A program made the translations under genes and the position numbers. Positions 19,179 to 27,954 of a DNA stretch of 64,000 nt are shown here, one piece after another. Where the stretch lies: assembly GCF_006094435.1 (NCBI RefSeq), contig NZ_CP034783.1, positions 1,887,001 to 1,951,000 of the forward strand. The letters are read 5' to 3'. Source of the DNA: Pseudomonas sp. MPC6. GTDB lineage: Bacteria > Pseudomonadota > Gammaproteobacteria > Pseudomonadales > Pseudomonadaceae. The first letter of the stretch is position 1; each line of letters opens with the position of its first letter. Under the pieces are notes generated by a model. It made no database searches. It worked only from the letters and a program-made list of their open reading frames with translations, and had not been told where the DNA came from.

Positions 19179-19895
19179 ATGCACCAAGACCTCGACGCGC
19201 CTGCCCGCAAGCGCACCCATAACCTGGCCCATGACCTGGTCGCCAAGCTGACCCAAAGCATCCTCCTCGGTCAGATGCTGCCGGGGGACAAGCTGCCGTC
19301 GGAGAACACCATCGTTCAGGAGCACGGGGTCAGTCGCACGGTGGTGCGCGAGGCCCTCTCGAAGTTGCAGGCGTCCGGGCTGGTGGAAACCCGCCACGGC
19401 ATCGGCACCTTCGTGCTCGAGCGGGCCCCGGAGCAGGGGCTGCGCCTGAATGTCGACACCGCGCTGGGGGTGCGCAGCATTCTGGAATTGCGCCTGGGCC
19501 TGGAAACCCAGGCGGCGGCGCTGGCCGCTGTCCGTCGCACGGATCGGCAAGTGGCGCAGATGCGTGAAGCGCTGGACGATTATCAAGGCCTGCTCGCCAA
19601 CAACGACAGCTGCGTCGAAGCCGACAAGCGCTTTCATCTGCTGATCGCCGAAGCCACCGGCAATCTGTGCTTCAGCGAAATCATGCAGCACCTGGGCCGC
19701 TCAATGATTCCCCGGACCCGGGTCAACGCCGCCGAACGCGGTGCAGCGGATCTGAGCAAGCTCGGGCAGCTCGCCAACCTCGAGCACGAGGCGATACTCA
19801 ATGCCATCAAGCGCCAGGACCCGGATGCGGCGCGGGCGGCCATGTGGCTGCACCTGACCAACAGTCGTGACCGGTTTCTGGCGGATCGCGGGTAA
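19179..19895 (+). CDS. GntR family regulator (FadR/FCD subfamily), probable glucarate regulator
   Basis: A 238-residue regulator with an N-terminal winged helix (LPSENTIVQEHGVSRTVVREALSKL, residues about 35-60) and a C-terminal FCD ligand domain. FCD features are the conserved RLGLETQAAALAA, D-x-x-FH in ADKRFHLLIAEATGN, and the metal-binding His in LEHEAILNAI. The ATG at 19179 has GGA upstream; an ATG three codons earlier is equally in frame. The divergent layout with gudP-gudD makes it their likely local repressor. Confidence 0.87.
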   Translation: MHQDLDAPARKRTHNLAHDLVAKLTQSILLGQMLPGDKLPSENTIVQEHGVSRTVVREALSKLQASGLVETRHGIGTFVLERAPEQGLRLNVDTALGVRSILELRLGLETQAAALAAVRRTDRQVAQMREALDDYQGLLANNDSCVEADKRFHLLIAEATGNLCFSEIMQHLGRSMIPRTRVNAAERGAADLSKLGQLANLEHEAILNAIKRQDPDAARAAMWLHLTNSRDRFLADRG

Positions 19896-19963
19896 CCGCT
19901 GGTCTACTCGATAGCACCTCCTCCCTGGCCTTGCTTCCAAACAGTACGGCCCAGATTTGCTGG

Positions 19964-19984
19964 ACCTCACCTGTGAGGTGCGTC
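19964..19984 (+). promoter_or_regulatory. Hairpin covering a ribosome binding site
   Basis: ACCTCA (19964-19969) and TGAGGT (19974-19979) pair around a CCTG loop. The right arm contains the Shine-Dalgarno GAGGTG of the gene at 19985, so the hairpin could hide the site. Small stem-loop, unproven. Confidence 0.4.
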
Positions 19985-20215
19985 ATGGCTAACGAATCAA
20001 CGTTCCAGGGTGGAACACCCACTACCGACCCGACCCGACCCATGCCCGGCACCGATGAGCCAAGCATGGATCAGGATGCGCCACCCGGCATGGACCCGGC
20101 CCGGGACCCGGCCGGCGCAGAGGCTGATCGACCAGAAGACTGGATGGACCCGACGGCGGATGAGGACGTGCCTCCGGCAGATGAGCCAACACCGCTGTCC
20201 GATGACAGGCGGTAA
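19985..20215 (+). CDS. Small acidic, Pro/Asp-rich disordered protein
   Basis: A 76-residue protein of unknown function, almost without hydrophobic residues and rich in D, P, E, T and M. The DP dipeptide recurs (TTDPTRP, MDPARDP, WMDPTAD). It should be soluble and intrinsically disordered. The GAGGTG ribosome site lies 4 bases before the ATG, and a terminator follows directly. It resembles in composition and motifs the two tandem genes at 34811 and 35035, especially the latter. Such proteins in pseudomonads are often stress-induced; that is only a guess here. Confidence 0.7.
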   Translation: MANESTFQGGTPTTDPTRPMPGTDEPSMDQDAPPGMDPARDPAGAEADRPEDWMDPTADEDVPPADEPTPLSDDRR

Positions 20216-20219
20216 CCGG

Positions 20220-20246
20220 AACCCGGCCAGTGTGCCGGGTTTTTTG
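20220..20246 (+). terminator. Rho-independent terminator
   Basis: AACCCGG and CCGGGTT arms around a short loop, followed by a run of six T. It ends the small acidic gene at 19985. Confidence 0.85.
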
Positions 20247-20272
20247 AGAGTGGCAGGGCGGGTTCACCGAGT

Positions 20273-20375
20273 CATCGTTCTTCGCGGGCAAGCCACGCAC
20301 CCACAGGTTCCGGGTTGATCCAAATGGTGTGCTTGACACAAACCCTGTGGAAGCTGGCTTGCCTGCGAAGGCGTC
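20273..20375. repeat. Degenerate REP pair
   Basis: CTTCGCGGGCAAGCCACG on the left and CTGTGGAAGCTGGCTTGCCTG on the right are diverged REP cores in inverted orientation. Confidence 0.6.
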
Positions 20376-20399
20376 AGGCGTATCAGCGCCAATAAACGA

Positions 20400-21311
20400 T
20401 CAGACACTGGCCCCTTGAATCACTACCACCCGCCGCTCCAGATTCAACGCCAGCACACTGATCAGCACAATCGCCGAACCCACGAACACCATCAATGTGG
20501 GCTGCTCCGCCAACGCAAAAGACGCAATGCCCATGGCAGTGGGTGGAATCAGGTACAGCGTCATCGTCGCCCGGCTCAGGTCCACATGCGCCAGCACATA
20601 GGCCCAGGCCAGATAGGCAAGGGCGCTGGGAAAAACACCAAGCGCAATCACCGCCAGTTGCACCTGCAGCGGAGCACTGACGACCTCGGCGGCCAACCCC
20701 GGCAAATAAGCCAACAACAGCAACGTCCCGAACCAAACCGTGTAACACACCAGCGTCAAGCCGTCGTAGCGCCGGGCATGCTGCTTCTGCAACGCAAAGT
20801 AAAAGCTCCAGGACAGCGCCGCCAGCAGAATCAGCAAGCCGCCGCCATTGATGCTGCCCAGTCCGTGATCGCCAGCCACCACAATCACCACGCCGAGCAA
20901 ACCCAGGATCACACAGCCCCAGCGCCAGGCACTCACCCGGTCCTTGAACACGAAGCGCGCCAGTAGCGTGCTGAACAAGGGGGTCGATTGCGCCAATACA
21001 CTGGACGCTCCGGCGCTGACGCCCTGCTGGCCGAAATTCAACGCGACGTGATGCAGGCTGACCGCAAAGAAACCCAGGGCCGCCAGCAGCGGCAGATCGC
21101 CAAGGCTCGGCAGGCGGATGCCGCGGATCAGCGCGACGACGCCCATGAATGCCGAAGCCAGCAGAAACCGCAGCAACGCCAGATGGCCGGGATCATAAGC
21201 TTGCAAACCGATATGAATACCGGTCGGGGAATACCCCCAGCAGGCGACGACAAATGCCATCGCCAGCACGATCTTGAGGGGGGAGGGGGAGACGGCGGTG
21301 AGCGCTTGCAT
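20400..21311 (-). CDS. EamA/DMT family transporter
   Basis: Inner-membrane drug/metabolite transporter with two EamA repeats and about ten helices, 303 residues. Markers are FVVACWGYSPTGIHIGLQAYDP in helix 1-2, FGQQGVSAGASSVLAQSTPLF in the first repeat, and ALSWSFYFALQKQH then RATMTLYLIPPTAMGIASF in the second. The ATG at 21311 starts right before the first helix and is preferred to upstream codons. Divergent to a LysR gene, which probably controls it. Likely a metabolite exporter; substrate unknown. Confidence 0.87.
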   Translation of the reverse strand: MQALTAVSPSPLKIVLAMAFVVACWGYSPTGIHIGLQAYDPGHLALLRFLLASAFMGVVALIRGIRLPSLGDLPLLAALGFFAVSLHHVALNFGQQGVSAGASSVLAQSTPLFSTLLARFVFKDRVSAWRWGCVILGLLGVVIVVAGDHGLGSINGGGLLILLAALSWSFYFALQKQHARRYDGLTLVCYTVWFGTLLLLAYLPGLAAEVVSAPLQVQLAVIALGVFPSALAYLAWAYVLAHVDLSRATMTLYLIPPTAMGIASFALAEQPTLMVFVGSAIVLISVLALNLERRVVVIQGASV

Positions 21312-21391
21312 GGTCGGATACCTGTGGGCCTGTGCACCGAGTATCAGAATTCGAACCATTCGCCACAACTGACTTATACTGCGTTAACTGT

Positions 21392-21404
21392 TCACTTTTG
21401 GTGA
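21392..21404. promoter_or_regulatory. TCAC-N5-GTGA inverted repeat before LysR gene
   Basis: A short perfect inverted repeat in the eamA-lysR divergent gap, ending 3 bases before the LysR ATG. It could be an autoregulatory site or only part of the leader. Weak evidence. Confidence 0.3.
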
Positions 21405-21407
21405 TGT

Positions 21408-22271
21408 ATGGAGCTGGCGCAGATTCGCATGTTCAAGACCGTCGCCGACGTCGGCAGCATTGCCCGCGCCGCCGAGTTGCTGCATTGCGTGCCGTCGAAT
21501 ATCACGGCACGGATCAAGGCGCTGGAAGCGGAGCTGGGGGTCGCGCTGTTCCTGCGCGAGGGTCGAGGGTTGCGAATCAGCCCGTCGGGGCAGACCTTCC
21601 TCGTCTATGCCGCGAAGATGCTCGCGCTCGCGGCTGAAGCCAAGCGCGCGCTCGATCCCGCGGCGGAGCCGTCCGGACCGTTGCGCATCGGTGCCATCGA
21701 GTCCTCGGCCACCGGTCGCTTGCCGCGCTTGCTGGCCAAGTTCCACAAGCGTTTCCCGAAGGTGGCGCTGGAACTGACCACCGGCCCCTGGGGCCAGCTG
21801 CTCGACGACACCTTCAACCATCGGCTCGACGGCGCGATAGTCGCCGTGGATGTCGAGCGCTCGCAACTCAAGCGCACGCCGATGTACCGCGAGGAGCTGC
21901 TGTTGATTGCCTCGACGTCCCTGGGGCCGGTACGCGATATCGCCGATTTGCAGGACAAGACCGTGTTCATGTGGCCACAGGGTTGCCCTTACCGGGCGGC
22001 GCTGGAGCACTGGTTATTGCGGCAGGGGCAGGCGTTGCCGATTGTCAGCCTGGCCAGTTACGGCGCGATCGTCGGCTGCGTCAGCGCGGGCGCCGGTGTG
22101 GCGCTGGTGCCTAAAGGGGTTTTCGACCAGTTCGCCAAAGGCGCCGGTTGCGCGGGCTATGAATTCCCCGACCTGACGGCCATCGACAACCTGTTCTACT
22201 GGCATGAAAACGCCGGGGTTCACCCGGCGCGAGAGGCGTTTGTGGCGATGTTGCGCGAGGAGTTCGCCTAG
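21408..22271 (+). CDS. LysR family transcriptional regulator
   Basis: A 287-residue LysR regulator. The N-terminal winged HTH is clear (MFKTVADVGSIARAAELLHCVPSNITARIKALE), and the effector domain runs from about residue 88 with SGPLRIGAIESSATGRLP. The C-terminal SLASYGAIVGCVSAGAGVALVPKGVF block is typical. It is divergent from the EamA transporter with a 96-bp gap, so that gene is its likely target. Effector unknown. Confidence 0.9.
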   Translation: MELAQIRMFKTVADVGSIARAAELLHCVPSNITARIKALEAELGVALFLREGRGLRISPSGQTFLVYAAKMLALAAEAKRALDPAAEPSGPLRIGAIESSATGRLPRLLAKFHKRFPKVALELTTGPWGQLLDDTFNHRLDGAIVAVDVERSQLKRTPMYREELLLIASTSLGPVRDIADLQDKTVFMWPQGCPYRAALEHWLLRQGQALPIVSLASYGAIVGCVSAGAGVALVPKGVFDQFAKGAGCAGYEFPDLTAIDNLFYWHENAGVHPAREAFVAMLREEFA

Positions 22272-22278
22272 GCGCGCT

Positions 22279-23601
22279 CTATAACCCCACATCCCGCATC
22301 AACAACCCAAACCGCAACTCCACCGCATCCGGAATCGGCACATACACCGTATGCCCATCCCCCGGCGCCACTTCGATTGGCTCGCCTCTGATGTTCTGCA
22401 ACTGATGCAGATCGAAGTGGAAGTTGCCCGCGGGCGTCATCAGTTCCATGTGGTCACCCAGGCCGAAACGGTTCTTCACCTTGACTTCGGCCAGTCGGTC
22501 GCGCCGCTCGCCGGTCAACTCGCCGACAAACTGTTGCCGCTCCGACACCGAACTGCCGTGCTGGTAGTTCTGATACTCATCATGCACATGCCGCCGCAGG
22601 AAGCCTTCGGTGTAGCCGCGTTGCGCGAGGGACTCCAGATCCGTCATCAGGCTGCGGTCAAACGCGCGACCGGCCACCGCATCGTCGATGGCCCGGCGGT
22701 ACACCTGAGTGGTCCGTGCGCAATAGAAGTGGGATTTGGTCCGGCCTTCGATTTTCAGCGAATGCACGCCCATCCGGGTCAGGCGCTCGACATGCTGCAC
22801 GGCGCGCAAGTCCTTGGCGTTCATGATGTAGGTGCCGTGCTCGTCCTCGAAGGCCGGCATCAGTTCGTCCGGTCGATTGGCTTCCTGCAACAGGAACACC
22901 TGATCGGTCGGGGCGCCGATCCCCAGGGTCGGTTCAGGCTGGAAGCTCTGGACGATTTCGCCGAGTTGATTTTCCGAGGCCTGTTGCGCCGAGTACTTCC
23001 AGCGACAGGCATTGGTGCAGCTGCCTTGATTGGCGTCGCGCCTGTTCATGTATCCGGACAGCAGACAGCGGCCGGAGTAGGCCATGCACAGCGCCCCATG
23101 GACAAACACCTCCAGCTCCATGGCCGGGACCTGCTCACGAATTTCGGCGATTTCTTCCAGGGACAGTTCCCGCGACAGGATGATCCGGCTCACGCCTTGT
23201 TGCTGCCAGAACTCGACACTCGCCCAGTTCACCGTGTTGGCCTGCACCGACAGGTGAATCGGCATCTGCGGGAAATGTCGGCGCACCAGCATGATCAGGC
23301 CCGGGTCGGACATGATCAGCGCGTCCGGCGCCATGGCAATCACCGGCTGCAGATCCTTGAGAAAGGTTTTCAGCTTGGCGTTGTGCGGGGCGATGTTCAC
23401 CACCACATAAAAGCGCTTCCCCTGGGCCTGGGCCTCGCGAATGCCGAGGGCCAGGTTGGCGTGATCGAATTCGTTGTTGCGCACCCGCAGGCTGTAGCGC
23501 GGCTGGCCGGCGTACACCGCGTCGGCGCCGTAGGCGAAGGCATAGCGCATGTTTTTCAGGGTGCCGGCGGGGGCGAGCAGTTCCGGTGGGACAAGGTTCA
23601 T
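22279..23601 (-). CDS. trhP: tRNA 5-hydroxyuridine synthesis protein TrhP (peptidase U32 family, YegQ)
   Basis: U32-family protein of 440 residues, the length of E. coli TrhP/YegQ, not of the longer rRNA enzyme RlhA. It acts in prephenate-dependent hydroxylation of U34 in tRNAs. Signatures: ELLAPAGTLKNMRYAFAYGADAVYAG, VFVHGALCMAYSGRCLLS, and the cysteine set SCTNACRW, which with the preceding Cys residues can hold an Fe-S cluster; also LKIEGRTKSHFYCA. It stands alone, convergent with the LysR gene 7 bases away. Confidence 0.88.
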   Translation of the reverse strand: MNLVPPELLAPAGTLKNMRYAFAYGADAVYAGQPRYSLRVRNNEFDHANLALGIREAQAQGKRFYVVVNIAPHNAKLKTFLKDLQPVIAMAPDALIMSDPGLIMLVRRHFPQMPIHLSVQANTVNWASVEFWQQQGVSRIILSRELSLEEIAEIREQVPAMELEVFVHGALCMAYSGRCLLSGYMNRRDANQGSCTNACRWKYSAQQASENQLGEIVQSFQPEPTLGIGAPTDQVFLLQEANRPDELMPAFEDEHGTYIMNAKDLRAVQHVERLTRMGVHSLKIEGRTKSHFYCARTTQVYRRAIDDAVAGRAFDRSLMTDLESLAQRGYTEGFLRRHVHDEYQNYQHGSSVSERQQFVGELTGERRDRLAEVKVKNRFGLGDHMELMTPAGNFHFDLHQLQNIRGEPIEVAPGDGHTVYVPIPDAVELRFGLLMRDVGL

Positions 23602-23764
23602 GGATGAGTCGATCGCAAAAGTCGACGAGGGTAATCGGCTTGCCCGCGGGCTTCATTGATCTGGATCTATGCTTGATGAACAAACGGATGGCACTCGCGC
23701 GAACCGTGGCGGACTAAGCATCAGGACGCGACATTGCTTCCCTGCTGACTGACATGGATCGGAC

Positions 23765-24826
23765 ATGAACGAACAGACACTGCAAAACAAATCACTGGTG
23801 ATCCTGTTGGGACTGGTCACCGCCGCGTTCATCTGGATTTTGCTGCCGTTCTACGCAGCGGTGTTCTGGGCTGTCATCCTCGGCATCCTCTTCGCCCCCC
23901 TGCAGCGCCGCCTGCAAGCGAAATTCGGCTGGCAACGCAACCTGACGTCGCTGCTCACCCTGGGCATCTGCCTGGTGATCGCGATTCTGCCGGTGATCAT
24001 CCTCGGTTTCCTGCTGGTGCAAGAAGGGGCCTCGGTCTACCAGAGAATCGAAAGCGGCGAACTGGATATCGCCGGCTACGTGACGCATTTCAAACACAGC
24101 CTGCCGCCATACTTCCAGCACCTGCTCGATCGGTTCGGGGTCGGCGAGTTGGACGGTCTGCGAGAGAAAATCATCAAGAGTGCGGTAACAGGCAATGAAT
24201 TTATCGCCACCCAGGCCTTCAGTTTCGGTCAGGGCACGTTCGATTTTCTGGTGAGCTTTTTCATCATGCTCTACCTGCTGTTCTTTTTTTTGCGCGACGG
24301 CACCGAACTGGCACGTAAAGTTCGTTCTGCCGTACCGCTGAAAGAGCACCAGAAACGGCGTTTGCAACTCAAGTTCAACCGCGTGGTGCGGGCGACAGTC
24401 AAAGGCAACCTGCTGGTGGCGATTACGCAGGGTGCATTGGGCGGTTTGATTTTCTGGTTCCTGGGTATTCCGAGCGCGTTGCTGTGGGCAGTGCTGATGG
24501 CGTTTCTATCGCTGTTGCCGGCGGTGGGGGCGGGGATCGTCTGGGCGCCGGTGGCGGCGTTTTTCCTGTTCACCGGAGCGATCTGGCAGGGCGTGGTGCT
24601 GGGGTTGTTCGGGGTTTTTGTGATCGGGCTGGTGGATAACGTGCTGCGCCCCATTCTGGTGGGCAAGGACACGAAGATGCCGGATTACCTGATTCTGATC
24701 TCGACCCTTGGCGGCCTGGCGATCTTCGGCTTGAATGGCTTTGTCATCGGGCCGCTGATCGCCGCGCTGTTCATGTCGAGCTGGGCGATCTTCATCGAAA
24801 CCAAACCGCGGGTGCAGCTGCCTTAA
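23765..24826 (+). CDS. AI-2E family transporter (YdiK type)
   Basis: Inner-membrane protein of 353 residues in the AI-2 exporter (PerM/YdiK) superfamily. It has paired N-terminal hairpin helices (LVILLGLVTAAFIWILLPFY and the next segment), a soluble middle domain around residues 95-150, and C-terminal helices with LPAVGAGIVWAPVA and the signature DNVLRPILVGKD. The family name does not prove autoinducer transport; many members are efflux or stress proteins. Its stop overlaps the convergent small ORF by 4 bp. Confidence 0.87.
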   Translation: MNEQTLQNKSLVILLGLVTAAFIWILLPFYAAVFWAVILGILFAPLQRRLQAKFGWQRNLTSLLTLGICLVIAILPVIILGFLLVQEGASVYQRIESGELDIAGYVTHFKHSLPPYFQHLLDRFGVGELDGLREKIIKSAVTGNEFIATQAFSFGQGTFDFLVSFFIMLYLLFFFLRDGTELARKVRSAVPLKEHQKRRLQLKFNRVVRATVKGNLLVAITQGALGGLIFWFLGIPSALLWAVLMAFLSLLPAVGAGIVWAPVAAFFLFTGAIWQGVVLGLFGVFVIGLVDNVLRPILVGKDTKMPDYLILISTLGGLAIFGLNGFVIGPLIAALFMSSWAIFIETKPRVQLP

Positions 24827-25005
24827 GCGCTGAGCTGACCTTGGCCGATTCGTTGCGACAGTGCCTGGGCGTCCGGCAACGAGGTCAGCGGACCACTGAT
24901 CGCTTCGCCGTCCTGCACCAGGTACCAACAGGCAAGCAAGCCAAGCGCTCTGAGTGGTGCGGGAACGGCGCTGCCGATAACGGACATGATCTGAACCTGG
25001 GACAT
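24823..25005 (-). CDS. Small hypothetical protein (60 aa)
   Basis: A 60-residue protein of no recognised family. The central segment ALGLLACWYLVQDGEAISGP combines a hydrophobic stretch and a charged turn; the end is AQALSQRIGQGQ. GGAGG lies 5 bases before the ATG at 25005, a strong ribosome site that argues for a real gene despite its size. Confidence 0.65.
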   Translation of the reverse strand: MSQVQIMSVIGSAVPAPLRALGLLACWYLVQDGEAISGPLTSLPDAQALSQRIGQGQLSA

Positions 25006-25105
25006 AAGTACCTCCATCAATCTATGGAGCTACCTTACGGACCCAACGCCGGAACGGACAATCAACGCTTTCGATAGTCGTAATTGACGCTAGTGAGTCT
25101 TGGGC

Positions 25106-25300
25106 TCAGTCGACCACCAGGTCAAGCATGTGGACCACTTCCTGCTCATTGAGCAGGCCTTTGCGCACCAGGTTTTCCGCCAGCAGCGAGAGAAACTTGG
25201 CGCTGCGATGGCCTTCCAGGTGCTTGAGTTCGGTCAGTGCGTTGTACACCTTGCTGGAAGTGCACAAGCCGACGATGCGGTGCGGGTTTTGCGTGGGCAT
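25106..25300 (-). CDS. Small conserved hypothetical protein (64 aa)
   Basis: A 64-residue, mostly helical, soluble protein starting MPTQNPHRIVGLC and ending EQEVVHMLDLVVD. The ATG at 25300 has AAGGA about 9 bases upstream. The frame continues upstream but without a site, so the short form is preferred. The helical pattern with a leucine-rich LLAENLVRKGLL could mediate protein contacts. Function unknown. Confidence 0.65.
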   Translation of the reverse strand: MPTQNPHRIVGLCTSSKVYNALTELKHLEGHRSAKFLSLLAENLVRKGLLNEQEVVHMLDLVVD

Positions 25301-25515
25301 GAGGTCGTCCTTGTTATTATCAACCTGCTGTTTGCGGACAGATCCAGGTTTGCGGACCTGACATGACATGAATATGACCGTTTTCCCCAAGTGGGGGGAA
25401 GAGCGGCGAGTCAATCTTGCCAACTTGAACCGCAAAGACTGTCCCGACAGCGACCTTGAGGCGATTTATCCAGACCTGTACCGACAAACGGCGACAAAAA
25501 AGCCCCGCCGTCTGT

Positions 25516-25617
25516 CTGTAGGAGCGAGCTTGCTCGCGATGGTCGTTAACGATAACGCATGCTTACCGGCTAACCGCGGCGCTCTTACGCCCATCGCGAG
25601 CAAGCTCGCTCCTACAG
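25516..25617. repeat. REPIN abutting a stop codon
   Basis: Inverted REP pair of the GCGAGCTTGCTCGC core type. Its right end CTCCTACAG touches the stop codon of the minus-strand gene at 25618 directly, so the element is effectively its 3' untranslated region. Confidence 0.9.
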
Positions 25618-25989
25618 TTACCAGCGGCGATAACCGTGGGGAGGGCCGTAGTAGCCGCGCGGTGGGTAGTAACCACGGGGCGGTCCGTAGTAAACCGGTG
25701 GCGGGGCGTAATAGACCGGTTGCTGCACGTAGACCGGTGCCGGCTGGTAATAAACCGGAGGCGGTTGTTGCACGTACACCGGTTGTGGCTGAACGTAGAC
25801 CGGTTGCTGCACATAGACCGGCCGGTTGCTGTTGATGATCGCCGAACCGACGATGGCCGAGCCGACGATCGCACCGAATACCGCCGGTCCTTCCCAACCG
25901 TGACCGCCGTGACCGCCGCCAGCTTCAGCCTGCCCTGCGATGGCCAGCGTACCGATCAGCAAGGCAACTATGGGGATTTTACGGATCAT
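25618..25989 (-). CDS. Secreted Tyr/Pro-rich repeat protein
   Basis: A 123-residue exported protein. The signal peptide MIRKIPIVALLIGTLAIAGQ is followed by a Gly/His patch (GGGHGGHG), a small hydrophobic segment GAIVGSAIVGSAII, then degenerate repeats of PVYVQQP / PVYYGPP and a terminal GYYPPRGYYGPPHGYRRW. It has no enzyme fold and is probably a surface or periplasmic low-complexity protein; the Gly segment could insert in a membrane. GAGGAA precedes the ATG well. REPIN follows the stop. Confidence 0.8.
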   Translation of the reverse strand: MIRKIPIVALLIGTLAIAGQAEAGGGHGGHGWEGPAVFGAIVGSAIVGSAIINSNRPVYVQQPVYVQPQPVYVQQPPPVYYQPAPVYVQQPVYYAPPPVYYGPPRGYYPPRGYYGPPHGYRRW

Positions 25990-26233
25990 GATAATTCCTC
26001 GGTTCTTCGACCCGGCGCCTGGCTCTGCAATAGACCCAGGGATTGTCGCGGGGATACTTCTAAGACAGCGTTTTTCTGCAAATCAGCACAGCCATTGGGT
26101 AAATTTTGTGTAAGGTCTGTACCGGCTTTCTTAGCGTCGTACGCTGTCACCGGCAGGTACGCGAATATGATCGATCAGACCGGCTGGACTGGCTAATCCC
26201 GTCCATCCGAAAGTGCTATTGAAGGAGATTCAC

Positions 26234-27052
26234 ATGCAGATGAACCCCAACAAAGACACCCAGCTGTGCATGTCCCTCTCCGGGCGCCCTGGAAACTTTG
26301 GCCTGCGATTCCACAATCATCTGTACGAACAACTGGGCCTGAATTTCTACTACAAGGCCTTCAGCAGCCAGGACCTGCCAGGCGCCATCGCGGGCATTCG
26401 CGCCCTGGGGATTCGAGGCTGTGGCGTGTCCATGCCATTCAAGGAGGCCTGCATTGCGCTGGTCGATGAGCTGGACGCGTCGGCCGCGGCCATTCAATCG
26501 ATCAACACCATCGTCAACACCAATGGCCGTCTCAAGGCCTACAACACCGACTACATCGCCATCGCTCAGTTGCTGGCAACCCACCAGGTGCCCACGGCGT
26601 CGACCTTCGCCCTGCGCGGCAGCGGCGGCATGGCCAAGGCCGTGGCCAGCGCCTTGCGTGATGGCGGTTACAAGAACGGCCTGATCGTCGCCCGTAACGA
26701 ACCCGCCGGGCGTGCCCTGGCCGAGTCGCTGGGCTATGAATGGCAAGCTGAACTGGGTGCGCGGCGCCCGCACATGCTGATCAATGTCACGCCGATCGGC
26801 ATGACCGGCGGGCCGGAAGCCGATCAACTGGCGTTCGACACCGACGCCATTGCCGCTGCCGAGACCGTCTTCGATGTGGTGGCGATCCCCTCGGAAACCC
26901 CGCTGATCGTGCGCGGTCGTGCCGAAGGCAAGCGAGTGATAACCGGGCTGGAGGTGATTGCGATCCAGGCGCTGGAGCAGTTTGTGCTTTATACCGGCGT
27001 GCGGCCGACGGTTGAGCAGTTCCAGAAAGCGGTGGAGTTTGCCCGCAGCTGA
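26234..27052 (+). CDS. Shikimate dehydrogenase-like protein (AroE family paralogue)
   Basis: NADP-dependent shikimate/quinate-type dehydrogenase, 272 residues. The catalytic Lys is in SMPFKEACIALVDELD, the NTD triplet in LKAYNTDYIA, and the nucleotide-binding turn is LRGSGGMAKAVASAL. The first part lacks the typical AroE GxPxxxSxSPxxHN, having LSGRPGNFGLRFHNHLYEQ instead. This fits the shikimate dehydrogenase-like (HI0607-type) subgroup better than housekeeping AroE. AAGGAG sits 8 bases before the ATG at 26234. Substrate uncertain. Confidence 0.83.
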   Translation: MQMNPNKDTQLCMSLSGRPGNFGLRFHNHLYEQLGLNFYYKAFSSQDLPGAIAGIRALGIRGCGVSMPFKEACIALVDELDASAAAIQSINTIVNTNGRLKAYNTDYIAIAQLLATHQVPTASTFALRGSGGMAKAVASALRDGGYKNGLIVARNEPAGRALAESLGYEWQAELGARRPHMLINVTPIGMTGGPEADQLAFDTDAIAAAETVFDVVAIPSETPLIVRGRAEGKRVITGLEVIAIQALEQFVLYTGVRPTVEQFQKAVEFARS

Positions 27053-27054
27053 TC

Positions 27055-27147
27055 CCCTGTAGGAGCTGGCTGGCCAGCGAAGAGGCCATCACTTGCAACA
27101 TTAATGGCGCCTGGCACGCCGCCTTCGCCAGCAAGCCGGTTCCTACA
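27055..27147. repeat. REPIN (inverted REP pair)
   Basis: Left core CTGTAGGAGCTGGCTGGCCA carries a one-base change inside the palindrome; the right arm is CGCCAGCAAGCCGGTTCCTACA. It fills the gap between two convergent genes. Confidence 0.85.
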
Positions 27148-27167
27148 ATCCGATCGTTGTTGTCGGA

Positions 27168-27815
27168 CTACTCGAGGCGCGCCAGGCGCTCTTCCAACGC
27201 GGCAATCCGCGCTTCCAGCTCTTCGATCCGCTCCAGCGACACACCGCCGCCGGCACCGCGCTCCACCGGATTACTCCGTGCCGCCAGAATCACCTCGATA
27301 TCCGCCGGGTCCCCCAGCGCATGCATGTAGCGGTCTTCACGCTGCCCGGCCTGGCGCGGAATCAGCAGCGCCAGACCACGGGCAATCAAGCGTTCAAGCT
27401 GATGCACCACCTGCTCGGTGTCTTCGAATTCATGCATGCGGGTGCTGCGGGTCAGCAGTTCATTGACCGTTTGCGGGCCGCGCAGGAACAGCAAGCCGGT
27501 CAGGATGACCTGGGCCGGCACCAGTTCCAGCGCCTTGTCGACCCGGTGCTCCCAGCGATCGGCCCGGCTGCCCATCACCAGCCTGGTAAAACCGCGGCCT
27601 TCAAGGGCGCGCAGGCTCTGGCCGACCTGGCCCTGAGTGAGGTTCATCACCGGCTCGCGGCTGGTTTTCTGGTTGCAGGCGGTCACCAGGGCATTGAGGG
27701 TCAGCGGATAGGTTTCCGGGCTGGTGGCCTGTTTCTCGATCAGCGAACCCAGAATGCGGATTTCCGTGCTGTTGAGGCGTGGCTCGTCGATAACGGTTTC
27801 TTGCTCAGTGCTCAT
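27168..27815 (-). CDS. yceH: YceH family protein (DUF480)
   Basis: A 215-residue DUF480 protein. The start region [47 protein letters not shown], and [19 protein letters not shown] mark two winged-helix modules, and the C-terminus [21 protein letters not shown] is a short coiled coil. The family is widespread in gammaproteobacteria without a settled role; the fold suggests nucleic-acid or protein binding. Monocistronic. Confidence 0.9.
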   Translation of the reverse strand: MSTEQETVIDEPRLNSTEIRILGSLIEKQATSPETYPLTLNALVTACNQKTSREPVMNLTQGQVGQSLRALEGRGFTRLVMGSRADRWEHRVDKALELVPAQVILTGLLFLRGPQTVNELLTRSTRMHEFEDTEQVVHQLERLIARGLALLIPRQAGQREDRYMHALGDPADIEVILAARSNPVERGAGGGVSLERIEELEARIAALEERLARLE

Positions 27816-27954
27816 CGCGCTTTTCCCTAGGCAGTCGAAGCATGCAGTCGAAGCGGCCTAGCGTAATCCTTGCTGAATAAAAGACAAGTCGCAGGAGCGT
27901 TGCGCATGGCTATAATCGGCCCACATTTACCTCCTGTCACAACATGAGACTGCC

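Noticed and set aside
25368..25835. 155-codon plus-strand frame
   Set aside because: It runs through the REPIN and then antisense to the secreted repeat gene, which has a signal peptide and ribosome site; the plus frame has neither.
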